NCBI GenBank assembly: GCA_963727015.1 | Contig: CAVSEV010000007.1 | Span: 124,001-188,000 of the forward strand | DNA from: DATFVJ01 sp963727015 | GTDB lineage: Bacteria > Actinomycetota > Actinomycetes > Streptosporangiales > Streptosporangiaceae | Direction of reading: 5' to 3' | Length of the DNA: 64,000 nt | Shown: in pieces, positions 18,131 through 25,583 of the stretch | How positions within the stretch are numbered: position 1 is the stretch's first letter | How the letters are laid out: each line of letters begins with the position of its first letter | Made by a program: the position numbers and the translations under genes | The notes under the pieces: generated by a model | Database searches by the model: none | Told to the model about the DNA's origin: nothing | The model's input: only the letters and a program-made list of their open reading frames with translations

Positions 18131-18329
18131 TGGGACCTGTCTGGCGCTACGACGACAGGTAGTCCAATCAGAAATTAACAGAAATAAAATAAAGCCCCCA
18201 GAGCTTCATCTTGCAGTTCACTTCGCAATGCATATTTCGCTATCCGCTGAGCTGCCCAAAGACGTACGTGGCCGGAGGCCGGGAGTTCTTACATGGGTGC
18301 GAGTATTTCGGGACTACAGGGGGATGTAT

Positions 18330-18911
18330 ATGCTGAGGGTAACTTCCCAGCAATTTGAGAGCGGTATCCTTATGACCAGCACCAACACCAAAAACGGCGC
18401 TCAAGCAGCCGTCCGGCGGGCCGCCGTCTATGGGCGCATCAGCCAAGATCCGGGCAACACGCTGGAAGGCGTTCGCCGGCAGATCAGTAAAGCGCTGAAG
18501 CGGGTCGACGACCACGCTGGCGACTGGCAGATGAGCGACCTGCCCGGCTCGCCGCTTGACCCGGAGCACCGGGGCGGCGAGCGGTGGCCGCGTGGCGTGT
18601 TCGTCGACTACGACATCCCCGCGGGCGGCGAGTATCGCCGCCAGGAGTATCGCCGCATGCTAGCCGCTATGGAACGCGGCGAGGTCAAGGTAGTGGTGTC
18701 CAAGGCGCTTGACCGGCTCTGGCATACGCTAGCGGAGACCGCCGAAGTGCTCGTCAAGATGCGCGCTGCGAAGATTCACCTTGAGCTGGTCGACACCGGG
18801 CCGAGCATAGCTCTGGACGGGCGCCTCGTTCAGGTGTTCCCGGCCGCCTGGGCCGGACGGCCGGCCGATCCTGACACCGCCTCGCTAGCTGCGCTGATGC
18901 CGTTCCCATAG
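18330..18911 (+). CDS. Serine recombinase (resolvase) N-terminal domain-like protein
   Basis: The ATG at 18330 has GGGGG about 6 bases upstream; ATG 18372 is an alternative. The 193-residue product resembles the catalytic domain of serine recombinases: AAVYGRIS with a candidate nucleophile Ser, FVDYDIPAGGEYRRQEYRRML, then VKVVVSKALDRLWH. In active enzymes the last motif is usually LDRLxR; here the second Arg is replaced by His. No C-terminal recombinase or DNA-binding domain follows. It could be a decayed integrase fragment or a small protein reusing the fold. Tandem repeats flank it on both sides, but no attachment site was recognised. Recombination activity is doubtful. Confidence 0.65.
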   Translation: MLRVTSQQFESGILMTSTNTKNGAQAAVRRAAVYGRISQDPGNTLEGVRRQISKALKRVDDHAGDWQMSDLPGSPLDPEHRGGERWPRGVFVDYDIPAGGEYRRQEYRRMLAAMERGEVKVVVSKALDRLWHTLAETAEVLVKMRAAKIHLELVDTGPSIALDGRLVQVFPAAWAGRPADPDTASLAALMPFP

Positions 18912-18941
18912 TGACCTACCCACAATCTGCCTAGGTTTTCA

Positions 18942-19015
18942 GCCGCGTTCCCGCGTTCCCGCGTTCCCGCGTTCCCGCGTCCCGCGTTCCGCGTTTCCAG
19001 CCGCGTTTCCAGTCG
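18942..19015. repeat. 9-base tandem repeat (GCGTTCCCG)
   Basis: Four to five exact copies of GCGTTCCCG are followed by shortened variants and two copies of CCGCGTTTCCAG. Intergenic minisatellite. Confidence 0.8.
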
Positions 19016-19522
19016 CCGAAACCGAGGCCGGGCCCAAGTGCCCGGTCTCGATTCATGCAGTACGGGGACTCACGTGCTCGGTCCGTGCGCGGGCGGTGTG
19101 ACCGGTGTCACTAAATCGGGGGCGTTAATAATTCGTACCAGTTGCGGCAGGACCGGCGATGCCACGTTTCTATTGCTAATTGGCGCCCGGCCATCAGGAA
19201 CTTAGCCGAGAGCCGAGCTTCAGCCGGCGATCCCTGAAGCCTGTCCCAGCACAGCCAGTCCCGAACTAGCCGTTCCGGAGATCTGGGCCTGTCCCGAATA
19301 TGGAGAAAGCGCGCAAGAGGGTAAATACCCGGGCAGCGCACGGGCGCATCATGCGGAACCAGCACACCGAGGTTCCATGCCGGTGCTGCGTGGATGGGTT
19401 GAGGCGCTGGGTCAGACGCCCGGCGGGGTGCCATGCGGGCCCCCATCGCCACCCGCAGCCGGGGTTGCCCTCACTTCCTAGGGCATCATCGTTATCAAGC
19501 GCTGGCCGGGGGCGCACTGTCG

Positions 19523-19560
19523 CGGCCGGAGCGGCCGGAGCGGCCGGAGCGGCCGGAGGG
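19523..19560. repeat. 9-base tandem repeat (CGGCCGGAG)
   Basis: Four copies of CGGCCGGAG lie just before the response regulator ribosome binding site. Confidence 0.75.
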
Positions 19561-19582
19561 CGGGCGAGCAGGGAGCAGGCGG

Positions 19583-20281
19583 ATGGCGGCAACGGTGCTG
19601 TTGGTCGAGGACGAGCGGAAGCTGCGCGATCTGGTGCGCTCCTACCTTGAGCGGGCCGGTTTCACGGTGCTGTCGACCGGATCGGGCGCGGAGGCAATCA
19701 GCCTGGCTGGTTCTGCCGGTCCTGACCTCGTAGTACTCGATCTGGGACTGCCCGACGTCCCGGGCGAGAGCGTGGCCAGGGAACTGCGGGCAACAGGGAC
19801 CACGCCGATCCTGATGCTGACCGCGCGGAGCAGCGAGGAGGACCGGATCACCGGTCTTGAACTGGGTGCGGACGACTATGTCACAAAACCGTTCAGCCCG
19901 CGCGAGCTTGTCCTGCGTGTGCAGGCGATCTTGCGGCGCGGCGGGCAGGCCGCAGCGGATCAGGGGCTGGCCCGCTACGGCGGCGGTGTGCTCGTCATCG
20001 ACGAGCCCAGGCGCGTCGCGGAGGTGCGTGGGGCGATCGTGGATCTGACCCCGACCGAATGGGGCATCCTGCTGGCGCTCGCCGCGTCGCCTGGCCGCGT
20101 CTATTCGCGGTTCGAACTGATCAACCGGGTGCGCGGTTATGAGTTCGAGGGCTACGAGCGCACCATCGACTCGCACGTGAAGAACCTGCGCCGCAAGATC
20201 GAGGAAGATCAGCGCGCGCCGGAGATCATCCAGACCGTGCTCGGCGGCGGTTACCGGCTCGGCCTGACCCGCGATGGCTAG
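19583..20281 (+). CDS. OmpR-family response regulator
   Basis: The ATG at 19583 follows GGGAG at 7-base spacing. The 232-residue product has a receiver domain with acidic residues Glu9-Asp10, phospho-acceptor Asp53 (VVLDLGLPD) and Lys102 (DDYVTKPF). A C-terminal winged helix follows (LTPTEWGILLALA, then RTIDSHVKNLRRKI and GGGYRLG). It is followed by a histidine kinase gene after a repeat-filled gap, so the two are a two-component pair. Signal and regulon are not evident; the kinase sensor is a short extracellular loop. Confidence 0.93.
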   Translation: MAATVLLVEDERKLRDLVRSYLERAGFTVLSTGSGAEAISLAGSAGPDLVVLDLGLPDVPGESVARELRATGTTPILMLTARSSEEDRITGLELGADDYVTKPFSPRELVLRVQAILRRGGQAAADQGLARYGGGVLVIDEPRRVAEVRGAIVDLTPTEWGILLALAASPGRVYSRFELINRVRGYEFEGYERTIDSHVKNLRRKIEEDQRAPEIIQTVLGGGYRLGLTRDG

Positions 20282-20419
20282 GCCCAAGATGGGCAAGGCG
20301 CGCCGGATGGCCAGTTCCCGCCGCTGGCGAGGTGCCGCGATGGCTAGTCCCCACAATGGGCAAGGCGCGCCGGAACGGCCAGTTCCCGCGGTGGCCAGGC
20401 CCCGCGGTAGCCAGGTACC

Positions 20420-20535
20420 GCGATGGCTGGGTCCGGATGGCTGGGTCCGGGATGGCTGGGTCCGGGATGGCTGGGTCCGGATGGCTGGGTCCGGGATGGC
20501 TGGGTCCGGGATGGCTGGGTCCGGGATGGCTAGGC
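20420..20535. repeat. 15/16-base tandem repeats between response regulator and kinase
   Basis: About seven copies of GGATGGCTGGGTCCGG-like units separate the two-component genes. Some copies are 15 and some 16 bases, so no frame reads through them uniformly. They add ATG codons in several frames and obscure the kinase start. Confidence 0.8.
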
Positions 20536-20541
20536 GCGGCT

Positions 20542-21876
20542 ATGGCTAGGCCGGGCGGCTCAGGTCCGCTCCGCCTGCGCCTGGCGCTGGCCTTCGTCGC
20601 GGTCGCGCTGTCCGCCGTCGCCCTGCTCGCGCTGCTCACGGCGGTGTTCGCCGCGGCGGACATCTCGCATCTGGCTGCCCGGCAGCGGGCGGAGCTGACC
20701 AGGGCGATGACCGTGGCCGCGGCGGCGGCCTGGGACCGTGGCAACGGCTGGACCGGCGCTGACCTCCGACCGGTCCTGGATCTTGGCGGCCGGATCGGCA
20801 CGGACGTCGAGATCATCGACAACACCGGGCGGGTCGTGGCGGCTTCACCAGGTTTCGCCACGGGCAGGGGACCGGTCAAGCGGATCCCGGTGGTGGCGAG
20901 CCGCCAGCGCGCCGGAACGATCGCGGTGCGTGTCACCGGCGCCGGGCTCACCGCCGCGGACAACGCGTTGCGCACGGCGCTGTGGCGCGCTATCGCCGGG
21001 GCGGCCGGCCTTGCGGCGCTGCTGGCGCTCCTCGTCGGGCTTGGCGTGGCCAGGCGGATCACCCGCCCGGTCGGCCGCCTGATCGACGTGGCCAGGGCGA
21101 TGGGGCGCGGTGACCGCGCTGCCAGGGTGGGGGAGATCCGCGCGCCCGACGAGCTGCGCGACCTTGCCAGCGCCTTCGACACGATGGCCGACACGCTGGC
21201 CCGCCAGGAACAGCTCAGGCGCGATGTCGTGGCCGATGTCGCGCATGAGCTCAGGACCCCGGTGGCGGTCCTGCAAGCCGGGCACGAGGCACTGCTTGAT
21301 CAGGTGGTCGAGCCGACCGCGGACCAGTTGTCGTCGCTGCGGGACGAGGTGCTTCGCCTGGCCAGGATGGTCGACGACCTGCATACGCTGGCCGCGGCAG
21401 AAGCTGCCGCGCTACAGCTGGTGCTTGGCAGGTGTGACCTCGCGGAGGTCGCCACCGCCGCGGCGGACAGCCTGGCGGCGCGGTTCGACGCCGCCGACGT
21501 TGCCTTTGAGCGGCGGCTGGCGCCGGTGGCAATCCTGGCGGATATCGGGCGGCTACATCAGGTGATCACCAACCTGCTCCAGAACGCGCTGAAGTTCACC
21601 CCGGCCGACGGCCGCGTGACGCTGACGGTGGGGCCGGCGGGCGAACGGGCGAGGCTAAGCGTGTCCGACACCGGTGCCGGCATCGCCGAGGACGAACTGC
21701 CGCACATCTTCGACCGGTTCTGGCGCGGTCGGCAGGCTGCCGGCGTGGCCGGCAGCGGCATCGGCCTCGCCGTGGTCGCCGAACTCGTCCGCGCCCACAA
21801 CGGCAGCATCGACGTCACGAGTACCGAGGCGAAGGGCACCGAGATTGTCGTAACGCTGCCCCGCGCGGACCCTTGA
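20542..21876 (+). CDS. Two-component sensor histidine kinase
   Basis: The ATG at 20542 starts a 444-residue kinase just after the repeats; the frame is open further upstream to 20332, but that part is repeat-encoded. Features in order are a first transmembrane helix (about 12-36), a short extracellular sensor region, a second helix (about 149-170), a HAMP domain (RRITRPVGRLIDVA), and the dimerisation domain with phospho-accepting His235 (VAHELRTPVAVL). The ATPase domain carries the N box (NLLQNALKF), the G1 box (SDTGAGIAEDELPHIFDRFWRG) and the G2 box (GSGIGLAVVAELV). It resembles BaeS-type kinases. It should phosphorylate the regulator encoded at 19583. Confidence 0.9.
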   Translation: MARPGGSGPLRLRLALAFVAVALSAVALLALLTAVFAAADISHLAARQRAELTRAMTVAAAAAWDRGNGWTGADLRPVLDLGGRIGTDVEIIDNTGRVVAASPGFATGRGPVKRIPVVASRQRAGTIAVRVTGAGLTAADNALRTALWRAIAGAAGLAALLALLVGLGVARRITRPVGRLIDVARAMGRGDRAARVGEIRAPDELRDLASAFDTMADTLARQEQLRRDVVADVAHELRTPVAVLQAGHEALLDQVVEPTADQLSSLRDEVLRLARMVDDLHTLAAAEAAALQLVLGRCDLAEVATAAADSLAARFDAADVAFERRLAPVAILADIGRLHQVITNLLQNALKFTPADGRVTLTVGPAGERARLSVSDTGAGIAEDELPHIFDRFWRGRQAAGVAGSGIGLAVVAELVRAHNGSIDVTSTEAKGTEIVVTLPRADP

Positions 21877-22338
21877 CCGCCGCCCCGCTGTTCGCTGATT
21901 GCCGCTTCGCGCTGCCTGCCGCCGCGCGGACCGCTGACCGTCGCCCCGCTGACCGTCGCCCCGCTGACTGATGACCCCGCCCCGCGCGCGCTCCCGACCG
22001 CGCCTTGCCGCCCCCCGCGTGCTCCCCGCCCCCCGCGTGCTCCCCGCCCCCGTGCGCCAGCCCGCCCTCCGTGCGCCAGCCCGCGTCCCGTGCGCCAGCC
22101 TGCCTCCCGTGCGCCAGCCCGCCTCCCGTGCGCCAGCCCGCCTCCCGTGCGCCAGCCCGCCTCCCGTGCGCCAGCCCGCGATCTCAGTGATCGATCCTGA
22201 ACGGCTGCCGCACGCCGACGATCGTGGACCTGAAGCACTTATGCGGGGCCAGTCTCCATTCAGTCACCACATGGGTGGCATCAGGCCTGCATCCGTGCAG
22301 GTTTTCCTTGACCTAGTCCTCGAAGGGGGCCCGCCTCA
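21877..22338. other. Repeat-rich gap after the kinase
   Basis: The gap holds the 16-19 base arrays at 21920-22189 and then about 150 bases that probably carry the promoter of the DksA-like gene. A small CCTGCA/TGCAGG hairpin lies near 22290. No coding frame is convincing. Confidence 0.45.
21920..22189. repeat. Composite tandem repeats, units 16-19 bases
   Basis: Three successive arrays: CGCTGACCGTCGCCC copies, CCGCGTGCTCCCCGCC copies, then about seven copies of CCCGTGCGCCAGCCCGCCT. They lie between the kinase stop and the DksA-like gene and are not part of a recognisable protein. Confidence 0.8.
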
Positions 22339-22857
22339 ATGTCCGCTTATGTGATCCAAGCCCGGCCCGAAGTGGCCGAGGGGGCCGGCCGCGGCCCCGC
22401 TTCCACCACACCCGCCGCGGCCTGCCCGGTCGGGCCGGATCCGGCAGCGCCCACGGGTTTCCAACCCAACCCTGAGCCGGATCCGGCCACCGAGCCGGAG
22501 CTTTTTGTCGAGCCGGGCCTGGCAGCCAGATCCTTGCCGCACTGGCGAGCCCTCCTCGAGGCGCGATGGCAGGCGCGGCTGCGCCAGGTCACGGAGTTGT
22601 CGCTGGCCTACCATGACGCCGCCGCGGCTGGCGCCCACCAGACCGGCGACCGTGCCGCCGAAGGGCGGCTGCGGGACATGCTTCGGCGCACGGTCGCCAC
22701 CCGAAGGGCGCTCGCCGACATAGAAGAGGCGCTCGCCCGCTTGTCTGACGGCCGATTTGGCCGCTGCGAGCAGTGCTGGCACGCTATCCCCGCCGCCAAG
22801 CTCGCCTATACGCCCGAGACACGGTATTGCCAGACCTGCGCACCTCCGCGCGGCTAA
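22339..22857 (+). CDS. DksA/TraR C4-type zinc finger protein
   Basis: The 172-residue product has a Pro/Ala-rich N-terminal half (1-60), a helical coiled-coil segment (about 65-135) and a C-terminal DksA/TraR zinc finger with Cys143, Cys146 (GRCEQC), Cys164 and Cys167 (YCQTC). GGGGG lies about 9 bases before the ATG. Family members bind RNA polymerase through its secondary channel or act as general stress regulators. The acidic coiled-coil tip of DksA is not obvious here, so the precise role is uncertain. The long disordered N-terminus is unusual relative to typical actinobacterial members. Confidence 0.85.
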   Translation: MSAYVIQARPEVAEGAGRGPASTTPAAACPVGPDPAAPTGFQPNPEPDPATEPELFVEPGLAARSLPHWRALLEARWQARLRQVTELSLAYHDAAAAGAHQTGDRAAEGRLRDMLRRTVATRRALADIEEALARLSDGRFGRCEQCWHAIPAAKLAYTPETRYCQTCAPPRG

Positions 22858-23013
22858 CCCGAACTCACGTGTAACCGCCACCGACGTACGCGACCTTTCC
22901 CCCGGGTGCCCCATGACACGGGGGGTGTCTGACTCCGTGCTCTGCGCCGGCTGTTGGCTGCGCTCCGCGGGGGCTAACACCCGTGCACGGCCGATTTCCC
23001 GGTCACGGTCGTT

Positions 23014-23080
23014 CATGATCCCGTTTCGTGTTAACTATCCGGCGCTATCGGCCGGATACTCTACACGAAAACGGATCATG
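23014..23080. repeat. 67-bp dispersed palindromic element, copy 1
   Basis: Outer arms CATGATCCCGTTTCGTG and CACGAAAACGGATCATG pair with two mismatches, and a perfect inner dyad TATCCGGC/GCCGGATA surrounds a 7-base loop. The element at 39672-39738 has equal length and the same nested plan. It lies between convergent genes and may terminate both. Confidence 0.75.
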
Positions 23081-23087
23081 GAGCCCG

Positions 23088-23723
23088 TTACCGGGCGATC
23101 GTGCTGCCCGGGTGGCGGGACCTGACCCAGCCGAATATGCGCCAGGGGCGGACGCGGCGCAGCACCTCCACCAGGAGGCTGACCGTGAGCGCGACACCGA
23201 GCGCGAGCAAGAGACCGGCCCAGGGCCTGTCCTCGAACGCCTTGCCGCCGAGGCGCCCGATAAAGAACGCATAGGCGGCCCAGATCACGCTTGCGCAGGC
23301 GGTCGCGATGACGAAGTTCCGCCGGTTGTAACGAATCATCCCGCAGGTCAGGGTGACAGCCGTCCGGCCGCCCGGGATGAACCTGCAGACGACGATGATC
23401 CTGAAGCCGTAACGGTCGAGGGCGCGCTCGGCCCACGCCCGTCTGCGCGCCCCGCGCTCACCGGTGAAGAACCTTCGCTCGACGCCGGGCCCGAAGCGAC
23501 GGCCCAGCAGATAGGCGAGGTTGTCACCGACGAAGGCACCGCAGGCCGCGAGCGCGACGAGCACCGCGATCCTGGGGTCGGCCTGGCCGGCTGTGGCGAC
23601 ACCGAGAGCGACGACCGCGGTCTCGCTCGGCAGCACGGGGAGGATCGCGTCGAGAGCCGGGACGATGACGGCGACGAGATACGACACCGGCGAGGAGACA
23701 TCGAACTGCGTCAAGTCGATCAT
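23088..23723 (-). CDS. DedA family membrane protein
   Basis: The 211-residue product has the DedA (SNARE-associated) pattern: ILPVLPSETAVVALGVA near the N-terminus, GDNLAYLLGRRFG, and the FIPGGRTAVTLTCGM motif with the conserved Arg, followed by two more helices. DedA proteins are undecaprenyl-phosphate or phospholipid flippases, or support membrane homeostasis. The ATG overlaps the TerC stop by 4 bases, so it is the last gene of a DedA-TerC operon. Its end adjoins the 67-bp palindrome. Confidence 0.9.
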   Translation of the reverse strand: MIDLTQFDVSSPVSYLVAVIVPALDAILPVLPSETAVVALGVATAGQADPRIAVLVALAACGAFVGDNLAYLLGRRFGPGVERRFFTGERGARRRAWAERALDRYGFRIIVVCRFIPGGRTAVTLTCGMIRYNRRNFVIATACASVIWAAYAFFIGRLGGKAFEDRPWAGLLLALGVALTVSLLVEVLRRVRPWRIFGWVRSRHPGSTIAR

Positions 23724-25054
23724 GCCTGCGACCGCCTGACCTCGGCTGGGGAACGAGCAGCCCCGCCGCCCGGCGCCGAGCCCCCGCCCGCCGCCGGACC
23801 ACCGCCCGCCGGACCACCGCCCGCCGGACCACTGGCAAGCGCCGGGCCCCGGCCCGGGGCCGGGCCCCCGCCCGCCGCCGAACCGCAGCCCGCCGCCGAA
23901 CCGCCGCCCGCCGCCGGGCCCCGGCCCGGCGCCGAGCCGCCGCCGCCCGCCGAACCACCGCCCGCCGGACCACCGGCAGGCGCCGGGCCCCCGCCGGGCG
24001 CCGAACCGCAGCCCGCCGGACCACCGGCAAGCGCCGGGCCCCCGCCCGGCGCGGCCGCGGCCAGACGGCGTCGTTTCCAGACGCTCAGCAGGATCGCGCT
24101 TGTAATGATCACTACGACGCCGCTGAGACTCACCGCAGTCGGCAGGTGCAGCACGGGCGAGATGATCATCTTCGCCCCGATGAAGGCGAGCAGCACCGCC
24201 AGGCCCTGGCTCAGGTATGTGAAGCGCTCCATCGCTCCCGCCAGAACGAAGTACAGCGCGCGCAGGCCGAGGATGGCGAACGCGTTGGAGGTGAAGATGA
24301 TGAACACGTCAGTCGTGACCCCGAAGGCCGCGGGGATCGAGTCGATCGCGAAGATCAGGTCCGTCGTCTCGATCGCGACGAGCGCCACGAGCAGCGGCGT
24401 CGCGGCGAGCCGTCCGTCACGGCGGGTGAGGAACCGCGCGCCGTCGTAGTCCTCGGTGACCGGCATGATCTTGCGCAGGCCGCGCAGCACGAACCCGCCT
24501 CCAGGACCGGCCCGGGGGCCGTCGCGGGCACCGGCCCGCGGGCCGCGGGCCACCCCCTGCCGGCCGCGGGCCACCCCCTGCGGGCCGCCCCGGGCGATCC
24601 CTTGCGGGCCGCCGCGGGCCATCCGGATGGCGGCGACGAGCAGGACCGCGCCGAAGACGTAGAAGACCCAGCTCACCTGGTGAATCAAGGCCGCTCCCGC
24701 GGCGATGAATCCGCCGCGCAGCGCGAGCGCGCCGAGGACGCCGAGGAACAGCACGCGATGCTGGCTGTCGGCAGGTACGGCGAATGCGCGGAAAAGCACC
24801 GCGAATATGAAGAGGTTGTCGACGCTCAGCGACTTTTCGATCAGGTATGCGGCGAAGTACTCCTGGCCCGCGGCGCCGCCCAGCGACAGCGCGACCACGA
24901 GCCCGAAGGCGATGCCAGCGCCGACCCACGCGGCGCTGACGAGGACCGCACGCGACATCCCGGAACCGCGCCTGCTGGCGGCCAGGTCAAGCACGAGCAG
25001 GCAGCAGATGGTGAGCCCGGCCGCCGCCCATGCCCAGCCAGGGGCATCGGTCAT
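23720..25054 (-). CDS. TerC family integral membrane protein with Gly/Pro-rich insertion and tail
   Basis: The ATG at 25054 overlaps the stop of a 41-residue ORF. The TerC core has about nine hydrophobic segments and the conserved acidic motifs SVDNLFIF and TTDLIFAIDSIPA, which in this family are linked to metal (manganese, calcium) export or tellurium resistance. Two features are odd. A Gly/Arg/Pro repeat of about 45 residues (around 147-193, units like ARGGPQG) is inserted between helices in mid-protein. The last 110 residues are a Gly/Pro/Ala/Ser repeat tail. Both are encoded by tandem DNA repeats. The tail resembles an intrinsically disordered cytoplasmic extension. Function of the core is likely retained. 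Confidence 0.88.
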   Translation of the reverse strand: MTDAPGWAWAAAGLTICCLLVLDLAASRRGSGMSRAVLVSAAWVGAGIAFGLVVALSLGGAAGQEYFAAYLIEKSLSVDNLFIFAVLFRAFAVPADSQHRVLFLGVLGALALRGGFIAAGAALIHQVSWVFYVFGAVLLVAAIRMARGGPQGIARGGPQGVARGRQGVARGPRAGARDGPRAGPGGGFVLRGLRKIMPVTEDYDGARFLTRRDGRLAATPLLVALVAIETTDLIFAIDSIPAAFGVTTDVFIIFTSNAFAILGLRALYFVLAGAMERFTYLSQGLAVLLAFIGAKMIISPVLHLPTAVSLSGVVVIITSAILLSVWKRRRLAAAAPGGGPALAGGPAGCGSAPGGGPAPAGGPAGGGSAGGGGSAPGRGPAAGGGSAAGCGSAAGGGPAPGRGPALASGPAGGGPAGGGPAAGGGSAPGGGAARSPAEVRRSQA

Positions 25055-25176
25055 CGGATCTGACGGCGGTGCCGGTGGGATGTGACCCTGCGGTGCAACA
25101 GCCGGTAGCCGATAGCCCCGAGCCCGGCGCCGAACAGCACCCACGGCGCGAGCACGAGCAGATCGGCAGCGTTCAC
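25051..25176 (-). CDS. Small single-pass membrane peptide coupled to TerC
   Basis: A GTG at 25176 opens a 41-residue frame (NAADLLVLAPWVLFGAG, then a basic end). Its TGA overlaps the TerC ATG in ATGA. It has one hydrophobic helix (about residues 5-25) and an Arg/His-rich C-terminus. The 4-bp overlap and the coherent membrane topology support a real gene at the head of the TerC-DedA operon. No family was recognised. It could be a translation coupler or a small partner subunit. Confidence 0.6.
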   Translation of the reverse strand: MNAADLLVLAPWVLFGAGLGAIGYRLLHRRVTSHRHRRQIR

Positions 25177-25357
25177 CTCGGCCCGCCTTCCGTCTGCGCC
25201 TTCGCTTTCACTCCGGGGACTTTCACTCCAGGGACTGTCCCTCCAAGGAGACCGTGCCGGAGCGCAAGACCAGTGAAGCTCATGTGATGATCGTGTGAAG
25301 GATGCCAGTTGTGGGGGCAGGCCGTGGCAGATTTTCTGGTGCATTGGCGGCGGGCAA

Positions 25358-25504
25358 GTGGCGACGAGCGATACCCCGGACGTGAGCGAAGGCGGCGACC
25401 CGGCCTGCTGGCTGGCGCGCGTCTGCCCGGAATGCGGCGCCCTGGCCGACCGGAATCCGCCCGCGACCTGCCCGCGCTGCCACGCCGAGCTGGCCGCGGA
25501 TTGA
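25358..25504 (+). CDS. Small zinc-ribbon protein
   Basis: The frame holds two CxxC pairs, CPECG and CPRCH, about 17 residues apart, typical of a zinc ribbon. A GTG at 25358 preceded by GGCGG gives a 48-residue product; the ATG at 25295 is an alternative that would add 21 residues without recognisable sequence. It lies about 80 bases before the photolyase gene on the same strand. Function is unknown; rubredoxin-like electron transfer or nucleic-acid binding are both possible. Confidence 0.55.
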   Translation: MATSDTPDVSEGGDPACWLARVCPECGALADRNPPATCPRCHAELAAD

Positions 25505-25583
25505 CCTCGCGGGCGCCTGCGGACCGCGGCGGCCGTGAGATCAAGATCAGTCTTAACGGCTGCGCGGATGCGGCGCGCAGGAA

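Larger units (their letters stand above)
18912..19582. other. Intergenic region with two repeat arrays
   Basis: Between the resolvase-like gene and the response regulator there are two short tandem arrays (18942-19015 and 19523-19560) and otherwise unremarkable sequence. A 113-codon minus-strand frame at 19111-19452 has no recognisable features and is not annotated. Confidence 0.45.

Noticed and set aside
19111..19452. 113-codon minus frame upstream of the response regulator
   Set aside because: No conserved motifs, no ribosome binding site and atypical composition.
20274..20549. 91-codon frame over the tandem repeats, overlapping the response regulator end
   Set aside because: Entirely repeat-encoded (WVRDG units); no domain.
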